DNA of 64,000 nt, from NCBI GenBank assembly GCA_021804785.1, contig JAJZGY010000008.1, positions 1 through 64,000 on the forward strand, written 5' to 3'. Positions within the stretch are counted from its first letter, which is position 1. Each line of letters starts with the position of its first letter. This DNA comes from Pseudomonadota bacterium (GTDB taxonomy: Bacteria > Pseudomonadota > Alphaproteobacteria > Micropepsales > Micropepsaceae). Both the position numbers and the translations under genes were made by a program. Positions 9,229 to 17,394 of the stretch are shown one piece after another. A model generated the notes under the pieces. The model did no database searches. It saw only the letters and a list, made by a program, of their open reading frames with translations, and was not told where the DNA came from.

Positions 9229-11274
9229 ATGTCCACGAAGAATGGAGGTAATGGGCCACGTACAGTGGCCTTGGTCGGACCCTATGGGGCCGGCAAGACG
9301 AGCTTGTTGGAAGCGATGTTGTACGCGGCGGGAGCGATCGGACGAAAAGGTTCGGTCACTGCTGGCAGCAGCGTTGGGGATTTCGGCTCCGAGGCGCGGT
9401 CACGCCAAATGAGCGTCGACGTCAATTGCGCGACTTTCGACTATTTGGGTGAACGTTTTACTCTACTCGATTGTCCAGGTTCGATTGAATTGCTGGCTGA
9501 TACCCTTGGAGTACTGACAGGCGTCGATGCAGCCGTGGTCGTCTGTGAACCGCACGCAGAAAAGCTGATGATGCTGAAGCCTTATCTGAAGAGGCTCGAA
9601 GAACAGGGAATTCCCCACTTTCTGTTTGTCAACAAGATCGACAAAGCCTCTGGAAGCTTGCGTGAGCTTCTCGCATTCCTGCAGGAAGCGTCAGACAAGC
9701 CACTATTGTTTCGGCAAATTCCGATATGGGAAGGGGGGGCTGTTGTCGGCTTCGTCGATTTGGCACTAGAGCGTGCCTATGTCTACCATCAGCATGAGCC
9801 AAGTGAAGCGATCTCGATGGATGGCGAGATCAAGGCGCGGGAAGTTGAGGCCCGCTTTGCGATGCTCGAAAAGCTGGCCGACTTTGATGAGCACCTTATG
9901 GAAGAGCTGCTCAGCGATATGACCCCGCAACCTTCTGAAGTGTTCGCGGATTTGACCAAGGAGCTTGGTAACGGCGACCTGGTTCCAGTGCTGATTGGTT
10001 CGGCCGAGAACGACAATGGCATTCGGCGGTTGCTTAAGGCACTGCGTCACGAAACGCCGGGAGCGGAAAAGACCGCGGCTCGCCTGGGACTACAGCTAGG
10101 AAGAGGTGCGGCTGTCCAGATACTCAAGACATATCACTCGACACTGGGAGGCAAGATGAGCCTGGGACGTATCTTCGGTGGTCCGCTGAAAGATGGTGCG
10201 GTCTTGCACACGCCTACCGGAAGTGACGTACGTGCAGGAGGTGTTTTCTCGTTGCGAGGCGCCGAGGTCAGTAAGATTTCGGAAGCTTCTGCGGGGGAAT
10301 GTGTTGGCTTGGGTCGGCTGGACGGGGTGTTGACTGGTGATCTGCTGACTGAGGCAAAAGGTGTACCTCTATCCAAGATCGAAATTGAACATCTTCCACC
10401 GGTTTATCGTCTGGGCATCGAAGTCGCTGATCGCAAAGATGAGGTTAAACTGACGGCAGCGATCGCCAAGCTCCACGAAGAAGATCCCTCGCTAATTCTC
10501 GAGCAGAACCCTGAGCTCAACGAGATGACCTTGTGTGGGCAGGGAGATATTCACCTTAAGGTGGCAACCGAAAAACTCGTGGGAAAATATGGGCTCAAGC
10601 TCAATACGCATCCTCCGCGCGTGCCTTACAAGGAGACAATCCGAAATGCCACTACGAAGCGGGGCCGGTATAAGCGGCAAACCGGAGGGCATGGTCAGTT
10701 TGGAGATGTGGTCCTCAAGATCGAACCACTTACACGGGGCTCCGGCTTTGTGTTTACAGATCGAATTACTGGCGGAGTTGTGCCAAAGCAATGGATTCCA
10801 TCGGTGGAGAGGGGGGTGACGGAGTATCTCAAGTGTGGACCTCTTGGCTTTCCGATCGTCGATATTTCGGTGACCCTCTCTGACGGATCTTACCACTCTG
10901 TGGATTCATCGGATGCGGCATTTCAGAGCGCGGCGCGTATCGCCATGCAGGAAGGCATGCCGGAATGTAATCCTGTACTGCTCGAGCCAATCATGCACGT
11001 CCAAATACACGTTCCAAGCGAGGCGACAGCAAAGGTCAACGGTGTCGTGTCGAGCAGGCGCGGCCAGTTGCTGGGATATGACGTGAGGCCGGGCTGGCGC
11101 GGCTGGGATACGGTGCTGGCACAGATGCCGATGGCGGAGTTGACGGATCTGATCATCGACCTGCGATCCCTGACGCAGGGCGTAGGCAGCTTCGAGGTCG
11201 AATTCGATCATTTGGGGGAACTGTCGGGAAAGCTTGCTGAGCAGGTCGTTGCCCAACATCGGAAGGCGGCATAA
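9229..11274 (+). CDS. Elongation factor G-like GTPase (divergent paralogue)
   Basis: Translation-factor GTPase of 681 residues with full EF-G architecture: G domain with P-loop GPYGAGKT (residues 17-24), switch II LLDCPGSIE near residue 80, NKID near 140, then domain II, III, IV (RVPYKETI...GGHGQFGDVVLKIEP) and V. The canonical EF-G switch II is DTPGHVDF; here the histidine that positions the catalytic water is replaced by Ser, so GTP hydrolysis is probably slow or altered. It stands alone, not in a str operon with rpsL/rpsG/tuf, so it is unlikely to be the housekeeping fusA. Other EF-G-like proteins act in ribosome recycling, back-translocation or stress; which applies here is unknown. The ATG at 9229 has GTGAGG upstream. 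Confidence 0.88.
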   Translation: MSTKNGGNGPRTVALVGPYGAGKTSLLEAMLYAAGAIGRKGSVTAGSSVGDFGSEARSRQMSVDVNCATFDYLGERFTLLDCPGSIELLADTLGVLTGVDAAVVVCEPHAEKLMMLKPYLKRLEEQGIPHFLFVNKIDKASGSLRELLAFLQEASDKPLLFRQIPIWEGGAVVGFVDLALERAYVYHQHEPSEAISMDGEIKAREVEARFAMLEKLADFDEHLMEELLSDMTPQPSEVFADLTKELGNGDLVPVLIGSAENDNGIRRLLKALRHETPGAEKTAARLGLQLGRGAAVQILKTYHSTLGGKMSLGRIFGGPLKDGAVLHTPTGSDVRAGGVFSLRGAEVSKISEASAGECVGLGRLDGVLTGDLLTEAKGVPLSKIEIEHLPPVYRLGIEVADRKDEVKLTAAIAKLHEEDPSLILEQNPELNEMTLCGQGDIHLKVATEKLVGKYGLKLNTHPPRVPYKETIRNATTKRGRYKRQTGGHGQFGDVVLKIEPLTRGSGFVFTDRITGGVVPKQWIPSVERGVTEYLKCGPLGFPIVDISVTLSDGSYHSVDSSDAAFQSAARIAMQEGMPECNPVLLEPIMHVQIHVPSEATAKVNGVVSSRRGQLLGYDVRPGWRGWDTVLAQMPMAELTDLIIDLRSLTQGVGSFEVEFDHLGELSGKLAEQVVAQHRKAA

Positions 11275-11708
11275 GGCGCTGCAGGAGGCTGCGTGGTGGC
11301 CGCCTGTAGAATACTAGTGCGGCATCCCCTTCAGGCTGAGCTCCATGCGCGCGCTCTCGCCGCGTCCCCATCTCATGGTGACGGAAATGTAATGTACTGA
11401 TGCTGAAACTTCCGCCGGGACGCTGCGTGTGGCGTTGGAACTGGTCAGCCTGAGGCAGCCGGTGTCGCCGTCGGCCCAAGTTTTTCGTAGAAGCGGTGTC
11501 ATGTCGGCGGATGGAACAATTGAAATTGGGTCAGGGCCTTACCGGCCTGGTAGCTCCAGGACCCAAAAAATTGCTATATCGTGTATTGCCCATCAGGGTG
11601 AACGATCTGGTCCAGCCCGGCCAACGTATGAACGGGTGATCTTACTGCGTATAGCCGTTAGAAGCAGTCGATCAGAGGAAAAAGCCGTCGTCAGACAGGG
11701 AGGCAAGA
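11275..11708. other. Intergenic region between the EF-G-like gene and msrP
   Basis: No gene is firmly supported in these 434 bp. An imperfect inverted repeat around CAGGAGGC...GCCGCCTG (about 11284-11307) just after the EF-G stop could help terminate transcription. A minus-strand frame at 11314-11502 (62 residues, ending RMELSLKGMPH) has plausible codon use but no start context or recognised family, so it is only noted. The 3' part must carry the msrP promoter. Confidence 0.4.
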
Positions 11709-12698
11709 TTGCTTATCCAAAAGCCGAAGCGCTGGGAGTTGCCTGACCGGATGGCTACACCTGAGGAGCTGTTTTTCAGCCGGCGCCAGCTGGTCACCGG
11801 AGCAAGCGCCCTCGCACTTTCCCTGCCACTGGCGGCGTGCGGTTCAAAAAGCGCAGTTGCGTCGAAGCCCGTGGCAATGGGGGGAGCCAATCCAACGCTC
11901 AAGCTTTATCCGGCAAAGCGGGATACGGCATTTAAGCTCGATCGGCCAATCACCAAGGCGCAGATAGCGGAGACATATAATAACTATTACGAGTTCGGGA
12001 CATCAAAGGACATTTGGCAGCAGGCACAGGCTCTGCCCATTAGACCCTGGGAGATTTCTGTTGAAGGTCTGGTCGAGAAGCCATTCAAGATCGGGGCCGA
12101 CGAACTGATCTTCAAGATGCCGCTAGAGGAGCGGCTCTACCGACATCGCTGCGTCGAGGCCTGGTCGATGGCAGTGCCATGGACTGGATTTCCCATGACT
12201 GCGTTCCTCGCTCTGGCGAAGCCGCTTGCCTCTGCCAAATATCTGATGATGCAGACGTTCATGATGCCAAGCGTTGCGCCCGGGCAAGATCAGCCTTGGT
12301 ACCCTTGGCCATACGTTGAAGGCCTAACCATGGCCGAAGCTGCAAATGAGCTGACGTTTCTTGTCACCGGGATCTATGGCAAGCCCCTGCCCAAACAGAT
12401 GGGCGCACCACTTCGTTTGGTGGTACCCTGGAAATACGGTTTCAAGTCTGTGAAAGCAATTGTCCGGTTCCGCTTTCAGACTGAGCAACCGAAAACCTTC
12501 TGGGAAGCAGTAGGTCCTGATGAGTACGGATTCTGGGCGAACGTTAATCCCAAAGTTCCGCATCCGCGGTGGAGCCAGGAAACTGAACGTGTACTCGGCA
12601 CCGATGAACGCGTCCCAACTCAGATTTTCAATGGTTATGGTCCCGAGGTGGCAAGTCTCTATACCGGCATGAATATCGGAAATAAGCTGTATCGGTAG
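11709..12698 (+). CDS. msrP: Protein-methionine-sulfoxide reductase catalytic subunit MsrP
   Basis: Periplasmic molybdopterin enzyme that reduces methionine sulfoxide in envelope proteins, taking electrons from the membrane haem protein MsrQ. Of the 329 residues, the N-terminus has a twin-arginine signal (SRRQLVTG followed by a hydrophobic ALALSLPLAA). The molybdenum-ligand cysteine lies in YRHRCVEAWSM near residue 148. WYPWPYVEGL and the conserved C-terminal WEAVGPDEYGFWANVNP also fit. The start is a TTG at 11709 (reading MLIQKPKRWELP), chosen because this N-terminal stretch is conserved in the family. Its partner msrQ is present but 3.8 kb away, at 16493. Confidence 0.93.
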   Translation: MLIQKPKRWELPDRMATPEELFFSRRQLVTGASALALSLPLAACGSKSAVASKPVAMGGANPTLKLYPAKRDTAFKLDRPITKAQIAETYNNYYEFGTSKDIWQQAQALPIRPWEISVEGLVEKPFKIGADELIFKMPLEERLYRHRCVEAWSMAVPWTGFPMTAFLALAKPLASAKYLMMQTFMMPSVAPGQDQPWYPWPYVEGLTMAEAANELTFLVTGIYGKPLPKQMGAPLRLVVPWKYGFKSVKAIVRFRFQTEQPKTFWEAVGPDEYGFWANVNPKVPHPRWSQETERVLGTDERVPTQIFNGYGPEVASLYTGMNIGNKLYR

Positions 12699-12790
12699 GC
12701 TAAGCGCAAGATGTCCATTTCCGAGTGCAGCACGTAGGAACAGCTATGACTGCGTACGCCTCGGGCAGTCGCCGCAGTGTAGTTTAGGAG

Positions 12791-13453
12791 TTAAAACAGC
12801 TCTGGTACAAGGCGATATCGGACACGCTGTGCAAATGAATGATAATCTGAGTCCCGTTTCAGGATTCCCTCTTCCCGCTCCATGCGCCAAAGCTGAAATA
12901 TCAATGTCATGGAGTAAAGAGCGGCATTGCGCCAGGTAGGCATTGCCATGAGTATTCCAATGTGGGTTAGCAAATAACCAGCATACATCGGGTGACGTAT
13001 GAACCGATAAGGGCCTTGCGTACGCACACCTCTATTGGCGGCGATAATGCCAAAGCTGCGACCGAGGCTGAGCTTTGCAGCTATCTCAAGATAGATGCCA
13101 GCGATCATGATTATTAGGCATGCGACTACTGGTATGAGCGCGGTTGACGTCGTACTCGGAATTACCAGCAGCGGCATCATCGTTCCCGCAATGCCGACCG
13201 ACCAGTCAAGCGGGTGTGCAGAAAGCAGCTGTGATGGCCGTCGAAATAGAATAAAGCCAACCGGCAGCGCTTCACTTACAATCATCATCAGGCTGACGAT
13301 CTGTGAGGTCTGCGCAAAATTGCTGGCCGCATGCCAGGCGAATTGGACGAAAAGACCAATCACGATCAGCCGTTCGACGACGTCGAGGACTAGCATCCGA
13401 TAGGAAATGGCAGTGTCGGAAGCGGGGCTGAGTTGGACGCTGCTTTCGGGCAT
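12791..13453 (-). CDS. Isoprenylcysteine carboxyl methyltransferase-like membrane protein
   Basis: Integral membrane protein of 220 residues from the ICMT/phospholipid methyltransferase superfamily. Four to five hydrophobic segments precede the conserved C-terminal block GPYRFIRHPMYAGYLLTHIG (about residues 150-170), which forms the S-adenosylmethionine pocket in this group, followed by RMEREEGILKRD. Bacterial members methylate small lipophilic or lipid substrates; the substrate is unknown. The open frame extends upstream to 13558, but the ATG at 13453 has GGAAAGGG at good spacing, and the extension has no membrane or family character, so the shorter form is preferred. Confidence 0.8.
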   Translation of the reverse strand: MPESSVQLSPASDTAISYRMLVLDVVERLIVIGLFVQFAWHAASNFAQTSQIVSLMMIVSEALPVGFILFRRPSQLLSAHPLDWSVGIAGTMMPLLVIPSTTSTALIPVVACLIIMIAGIYLEIAAKLSLGRSFGIIAANRGVRTQGPYRFIRHPMYAGYLLTHIGILMAMPTWRNAALYSMTLIFQLWRMEREEGILKRDSDYHSFAQRVRYRLVPELF

Positions 13454-13775
13454 TGGGGCCCTTTCCGGTGTTGTGCTCGATGTTTGGTCCAGGATGATGC
13501 CGCTTCTGAAATTAAAGGGCAGTAAAGGCCGGTATCGCAGAATTGCATCAAATGCCATCCAGTTTGACCTGCCGTCGGGCAGGACGAAGCCGTTTGAAGG
13601 TTTCTGTAGCCAAGCTCAGCGTCCTTCCCCACCCTTGAATCAGGGGCATCCGATCTTGGCTCGCTGTTGCGGCTTTGGTTCGCGGCCACAGGGCAGAAGA
13701 GGGCGCAGCCCCTGGCTCAAGATCTCGAGCCGGGCGTCAAGAGGGCCAAGGCCAATTAGGTGGTGAAAATGCCAG

Positions 13776-14669
13776 CTAGTAGCGCCACTCTTTGGCCGCG
13801 CGCACGAGAAAATCCCGAAAGGCAGCTATCCGTTTGGACTGACGCAGGGCATCCGGATACACCAGATGCAGGTCAAAGCTCGGGCCGTCGATGTCGGGTA
13901 GAACACGCTTGAGATGGGGCCTGGTTGCAACCAGATAATCTGGCAGGGTTGCTATTCCGGTGCCGCTTTCAGTTGCATGCAGGATTCCGGTGAGATTATT
14001 GATACGGACGATACGAGCACTGCAATCGGGAGTGAGGCGACGTGCGGTGGCCAAGAGCCAGTTTATATCGCGCAACTCCGAAGGTGCTGTTTCGCCATAG
14101 GCGATAATCGTGTGCCGCCCCAAATCATCCACTGTCGCGGGCGCGCCAAACTCTGCCAAATATTCCGCAGTGGCATACAGGTGGTAATGGATGGTGAACA
14201 ATTTACGCTGGATCAGGTCGGCCTGGATCGGCGCACGCATCCGCAAAGCGATATCCGCTTCGCGCTGCGCGAGATCAAGCTCACGGTCCTCGAAGAGCAA
14301 GTGGACCTGTAGTTCGGGATACTCGCGCAGAAACTGCTTGAGCCGAGGAACGAGCCAGTAGGCGCCAATGCCGTGGCTCGAGGTAATTTTGATCGAGCCT
14401 CGCGGCGCAGCCTGTACGTTTTTTAGCGCCTCTTCAGCCGTCGCCAATCTCGAAAGCACATCGGACACTGCCCCATAGAGGAGCTCGCCTTCGTCCGTCA
14501 AAGTCAGGCCACGTGCGTGGCGCTGGAACAACGGTGTGGAGAGATCTTCTTCAAGGGCACTGATCTGACGGCTAACCGCCGACTGACTTAGCGTCAGCAT
14601 TTGTCCGGCATGGGTAAAGCTCCCAGCGGACGCGACTGCGTGAAATATGCGCAGCTTGTCCCAATCCAT
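13776..14669 (-). CDS. LysR-family transcriptional regulator
   Basis: DNA-binding regulator of 297 residues. The N-terminal winged helix-turn-helix (MDWDKLRIFHAVASAGSFTH, with QSAVSRQISALEE as recognition helix) is followed by a periplasmic-binding-like effector domain (from about residue 90, GSIKITSSHGIG). It lies 42 bp downstream of trxB on the same strand, an arrangement common in alphaproteobacteria, and may be co-transcribed with it. The effector and targets are not evident; a redox-linked role is only suggested by the neighbour. Confidence 0.88.
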   Translation of the reverse strand: MDWDKLRIFHAVASAGSFTHAGQMLTLSQSAVSRQISALEEDLSTPLFQRHARGLTLTDEGELLYGAVSDVLSRLATAEEALKNVQAAPRGSIKITSSHGIGAYWLVPRLKQFLREYPELQVHLLFEDRELDLAQREADIALRMRAPIQADLIQRKLFTIHYHLYATAEYLAEFGAPATVDDLGRHTIIAYGETAPSELRDINWLLATARRLTPDCSARIVRINNLTGILHATESGTGIATLPDYLVATRPHLKRVLPDIDGPSFDLHLVYPDALRQSKRIAAFRDFLVRAAKEWRY

Positions 14670-14711
14670 CCCGTTTTCTCCATACCCGAACTGGCTGACG
14701 CCACTCCGGGT

Positions 14712-15647
14712 TCAATGATGTAGGGTGGCTAGAAAACGTTCGGCTTCGAGCGCGGCCATACATCCCATGCCAGCCGCGGTGACTGCCTGTCGAAAAATCT
14801 TGTCCTTGACATCACCTGCTGCAAAGACACCGGGCACTGAAGTACGGGTAGAATCCGGGAGGGTCTTGATGTACCCGTCCCCATCCATTTCGAGTTGTCC
14901 CCGGAACAGCGACGTCTGTGGCGAATGTCCAATGGCAACGAAGAGCCCCTCAACGGGCAGATCCCTCTTGGCGCCAGATGTTACATGACGCAATCTTAAG
15001 CTAGTGACAGATAAGGGCTGGTCTGTGCCGATTACGTCCTCGACTACAGTCTCATAGAGAATCTCAATCTTTGGATTTGCCGCCAGACGCTGCTGATTGG
15101 TCCGATCTGCGCGAAGACCTTCACGGCGATGAATGAGCGTCACCTTGTTGGCGAAGTTGGTCAGGTAAAGTGCTTCTTCTGCAGCGGTGTTGCCACCACC
15201 CACTACTGCGATATCTTTTCCCCTAAAAAAGAACCCGTCACAAGTTGCACAGGCTGACACTCCAAACCCCTTGAATTTCTGTTCCGAAGGGATCTCGAGC
15301 CAATTAGCGGTAGCGCCGGTTGCTATAATAAGGCTTTCGGTCGAATAGCGCGCACCGCCATCTCCAATGAGGGTAAAGGGCCGCTTGCCCAGATCGACGC
15401 TCGTAATGGTGTCGGCAATAATCTTGGCGCCGACATGTTCGGCCTGGGCCTGCATCTGCTCCATCAGCCATGTCCCCTGAATTGCCTGAGCAAAGCCGGG
15501 ATAATTTTCCACCTCGGTTGTGATGGTAAGCTGCCCGCCAGGCTGTAGACCGCAGATCACGATCGGCTCAAGCATGGCTCGGGCGGCGTAGATGGCAGCC
15601 GTGGCGCCTGCGGGGCCGCTGCCGAGAATGATCGTGTTCGCGTGCAT
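14712..15647 (-). CDS. trxB: Thioredoxin-disulfide reductase
   Basis: Cytosolic flavoenzyme that uses NADPH to reduce thioredoxin. In 311 residues it shows the FAD-binding GSGPAGATAAIYAAR at the N-terminus, the redox-active CATC (Cys 133 and 136), the NADPH-binding GGGNTAAEEALYL and the C-terminal FAD-contacting VFAAGDVKDKIFRQAVTAAG. Length and motif spacing match bacterial TrxB. A TATAAT box on the minus strand at 15742-15747 could be part of its promoter. It heads a probable trxB-lysR unit, and its redox function fits the nearby msrP and msrQ genes. Confidence 0.96.
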   Translation of the reverse strand: MHANTIILGSGPAGATAAIYAARAMLEPIVICGLQPGGQLTITTEVENYPGFAQAIQGTWLMEQMQAQAEHVGAKIIADTITSVDLGKRPFTLIGDGGARYSTESLIIATGATANWLEIPSEQKFKGFGVSACATCDGFFFRGKDIAVVGGGNTAAEEALYLTNFANKVTLIHRREGLRADRTNQQRLAANPKIEILYETVVEDVIGTDQPLSVTSLRLRHVTSGAKRDLPVEGLFVAIGHSPQTSLFRGQLEMDGDGYIKTLPDSTRTSVPGVFAAGDVKDKIFRQAVTAAGMGCMAALEAERFLATLHH

Positions 15648-15941
15648 GAGGCTCCTAACAGCCTGAGATTAGTATGAATTAGCTTTCCCGGCTCATATCG
15701 GAAGCTGCCGGCAAAACGTCAAGGACAAGCATAACACATTGATTATATGTATGTTTATCCCCGGATGGGGTGCTGACGAAGGAGCCTCCAGCTATTATTT
15801 ACCGCAATTTCCTCGCGATTCGCCGCAAATCACACGAATTAATTGCTGCGTAACATTCGAGAACGGTGTAGAAATATTATTGCGCTAACACAGGTGCGAG
15901 CGTAAAACCGCATCGGTTCTTTCTCGGAATAGGTGTTCTCA
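15648..15941. promoter_or_regulatory. Divergent promoter region between trxB and the Lrp-type gene
   Basis: This AT-rich intergenic stretch of about 294 bp separates the minus-strand trxB from a plus-strand Lrp-type gene. On the minus strand TATAAT (15742-15747) is a good -10 candidate for trxB, though no good -35 is visible. Near the plus-strand gene, TAGAAATATTATTGCG (about 15869-15884) partly resembles Lrp-family binding sites, and autoregulation is common in that family; both are inferences. Confidence 0.4.
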
Positions 15942-16418
15942 ATGGAGCATCATAAGCTGGATTCAATCGATTTGCGGATCCTCGCGGAGCTGCAGGCGAA
16001 CGGCCGAATCACAAACGTGGAATTGTCCCGACGGGCGAAAATCACTGCTCCTCCCTGCCTGCGGCGTATGCGGGCCCTGGAGAAGGCAGGCTACGTAAAA
16101 GGATACCATGCCGAACTTGAACCAAAGCTGCTTGGGTTTGAGGTTTCTGCGTATGTCTTTGTCGGACTGAATAGCCAGAACGACGCGGATCTGCGGAAGT
16201 TCGAAGAGCATGCCAGGGGATGGCCTGAGGTCCGCGAGTGCTACATGCTGTCGGGGGAGGTCGATTTTCTGCTGAAGTGCGTCGCCAAAGACCTGTCTTC
16301 GTTTCAGGCATTTATCACCGATCGGCTAACGGCGTTCAAAAATGTCGCGAGCGTCAAGTCCTCGCTGGTAATCCATGCAAGCAAACATGAACCCGGCGTC
16401 CCCCTCGAGGCGAAGTAA
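15942..16418 (+). CDS. Lrp/AsnC-family transcriptional regulator
   Basis: Regulator of 158 residues with an N-terminal AsnC-type helix-turn-helix (LDSIDLRILAELQANGRITN, recognition helix around APPCLRRMRALEKAGYV) and a C-terminal RAM ligand-binding domain (ECYMLSGEVDFLLKCVAKDL). Such proteins sense amino acids and bind AT-rich operators as octamers or larger. The ATG at 15942 is chosen; a GTG three codons upstream (15933) is possible. It precedes msrQ by about 75 bp on the same strand, but a functional link is not shown. Confidence 0.87.
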   Translation: MEHHKLDSIDLRILAELQANGRITNVELSRRAKITAPPCLRRMRALEKAGYVKGYHAELEPKLLGFEVSAYVFVGLNSQNDADLRKFEEHARGWPEVRECYMLSGEVDFLLKCVAKDLSSFQAFITDRLTAFKNVASVKSSLVIHASKHEPGVPLEAK

Positions 16419-16492
16419 AGCTTACAATCGTGTGAGCAGTGGTACACGCGGCCGGTACCGCCGTATAAAGCGGGGCCATGAAGGACGCGTAT

Positions 16493-17365
16493 ATGTCAAA
16501 GAGGTTGATTTCTTTGCCCTGGACGGACCGGTCCGGGCGCCTATCCGTGCTCAAAGCGAGCGTATTTGTAGCGCTGTTTGCTCCTGCGATCTGGATATTC
16601 TACAGGCTTATGGCGGGGTATTACATGGCCGAGCCCGCAAAGTCGGTAAACCATGAACTCGGGCTCTGGGCGTTTCGTTTGCTGCTGATATCCCTGACAA
16701 TCACGCCGGCGATGCAGATTTTTAGACTGCCGCGGCTGATTATTATTCGCCGAATGGTTGGGGTTGCCGCTTTCGCCTATGCCTTCAGCCACATTTGCGC
16801 CTATGCAGCGATGCAAAATTTTCATATCGGTAAAGTCATCCATGAAATTTTCGCGCGGTTTTATCTGACTATTGGCTTTGTAGGGCTCCTAATTCTGGGA
16901 GTATTGACCGCAACATCCGTTGACGCTGCTGTACGGAAAATGGGCACACGCGCCTGGCTGCGGCTGCACAGACTGGTCTATTTGGCGGCTATTCTTGCGC
17001 TTGTTCACTATTTCATTCAATCCAAGCTCATTGTCACCGAGCCGACAATCTTCGCTGGCTTGTTCCTGTGGCTGATGGCTTATAGGCTCGTTTTGTGGCT
17101 AACGCGGCCCCGCGTTGCGTCTCATCCCGTCACGCTATTGGCGCTTAGCTTCACGGCGTCTGCCCTGACCATGGTAGGCGAGGCGGCGGGATATATTTTG
17201 TTCACCCGCATTGATGGCATGAAGGTCTTCGATGCCAATTTCACTTTTGTCGCCGGAATTCGTCCGGGATGGATCGTGTTGATCGTGGGTACCGCGATTT
17301 TTGTTCTTGCCCTGGTCCGCGGTGGTAAGACGGTCGCCCCGAGTAGGGCGACCGCCGTAGTCTGA
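16493..17365 (+). CDS. msrQ: Protein-methionine-sulfoxide reductase haem-binding subunit MsrQ
   Basis: Inner-membrane b-type haem protein of the ferric-reductase-like family that passes electrons from the quinone pool or a flavin reductase to periplasmic MsrP. It has about six membrane segments and the conserved histidines in AFSHICAYAAM, RLHRLVYLAAILALVHYF. The C-terminal part has extra hydrophobic helices (LIVGTAIFVLALV), making the 290 residues longer than the 200-220 usual in enterobacteria; longer forms occur in alphaproteobacteria. The ATG at 16493 has AAGGA at ideal spacing and is preferred over the in-frame ATG at 16478. It is separated from msrP by five genes. Confidence 0.9.
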   Translation: MSKRLISLPWTDRSGRLSVLKASVFVALFAPAIWIFYRLMAGYYMAEPAKSVNHELGLWAFRLLLISLTITPAMQIFRLPRLIIIRRMVGVAAFAYAFSHICAYAAMQNFHIGKVIHEIFARFYLTIGFVGLLILGVLTATSVDAAVRKMGTRAWLRLHRLVYLAAILALVHYFIQSKLIVTEPTIFAGLFLWLMAYRLVLWLTRPRVASHPVTLLALSFTASALTMVGEAAGYILFTRIDGMKVFDANFTFVAGIRPGWIVLIVGTAIFVLALVRGGKTVAPSRATAVV

Positions 17366-17394
17366 ATACGACCGGATTCTTGAAGATCGCTGTT

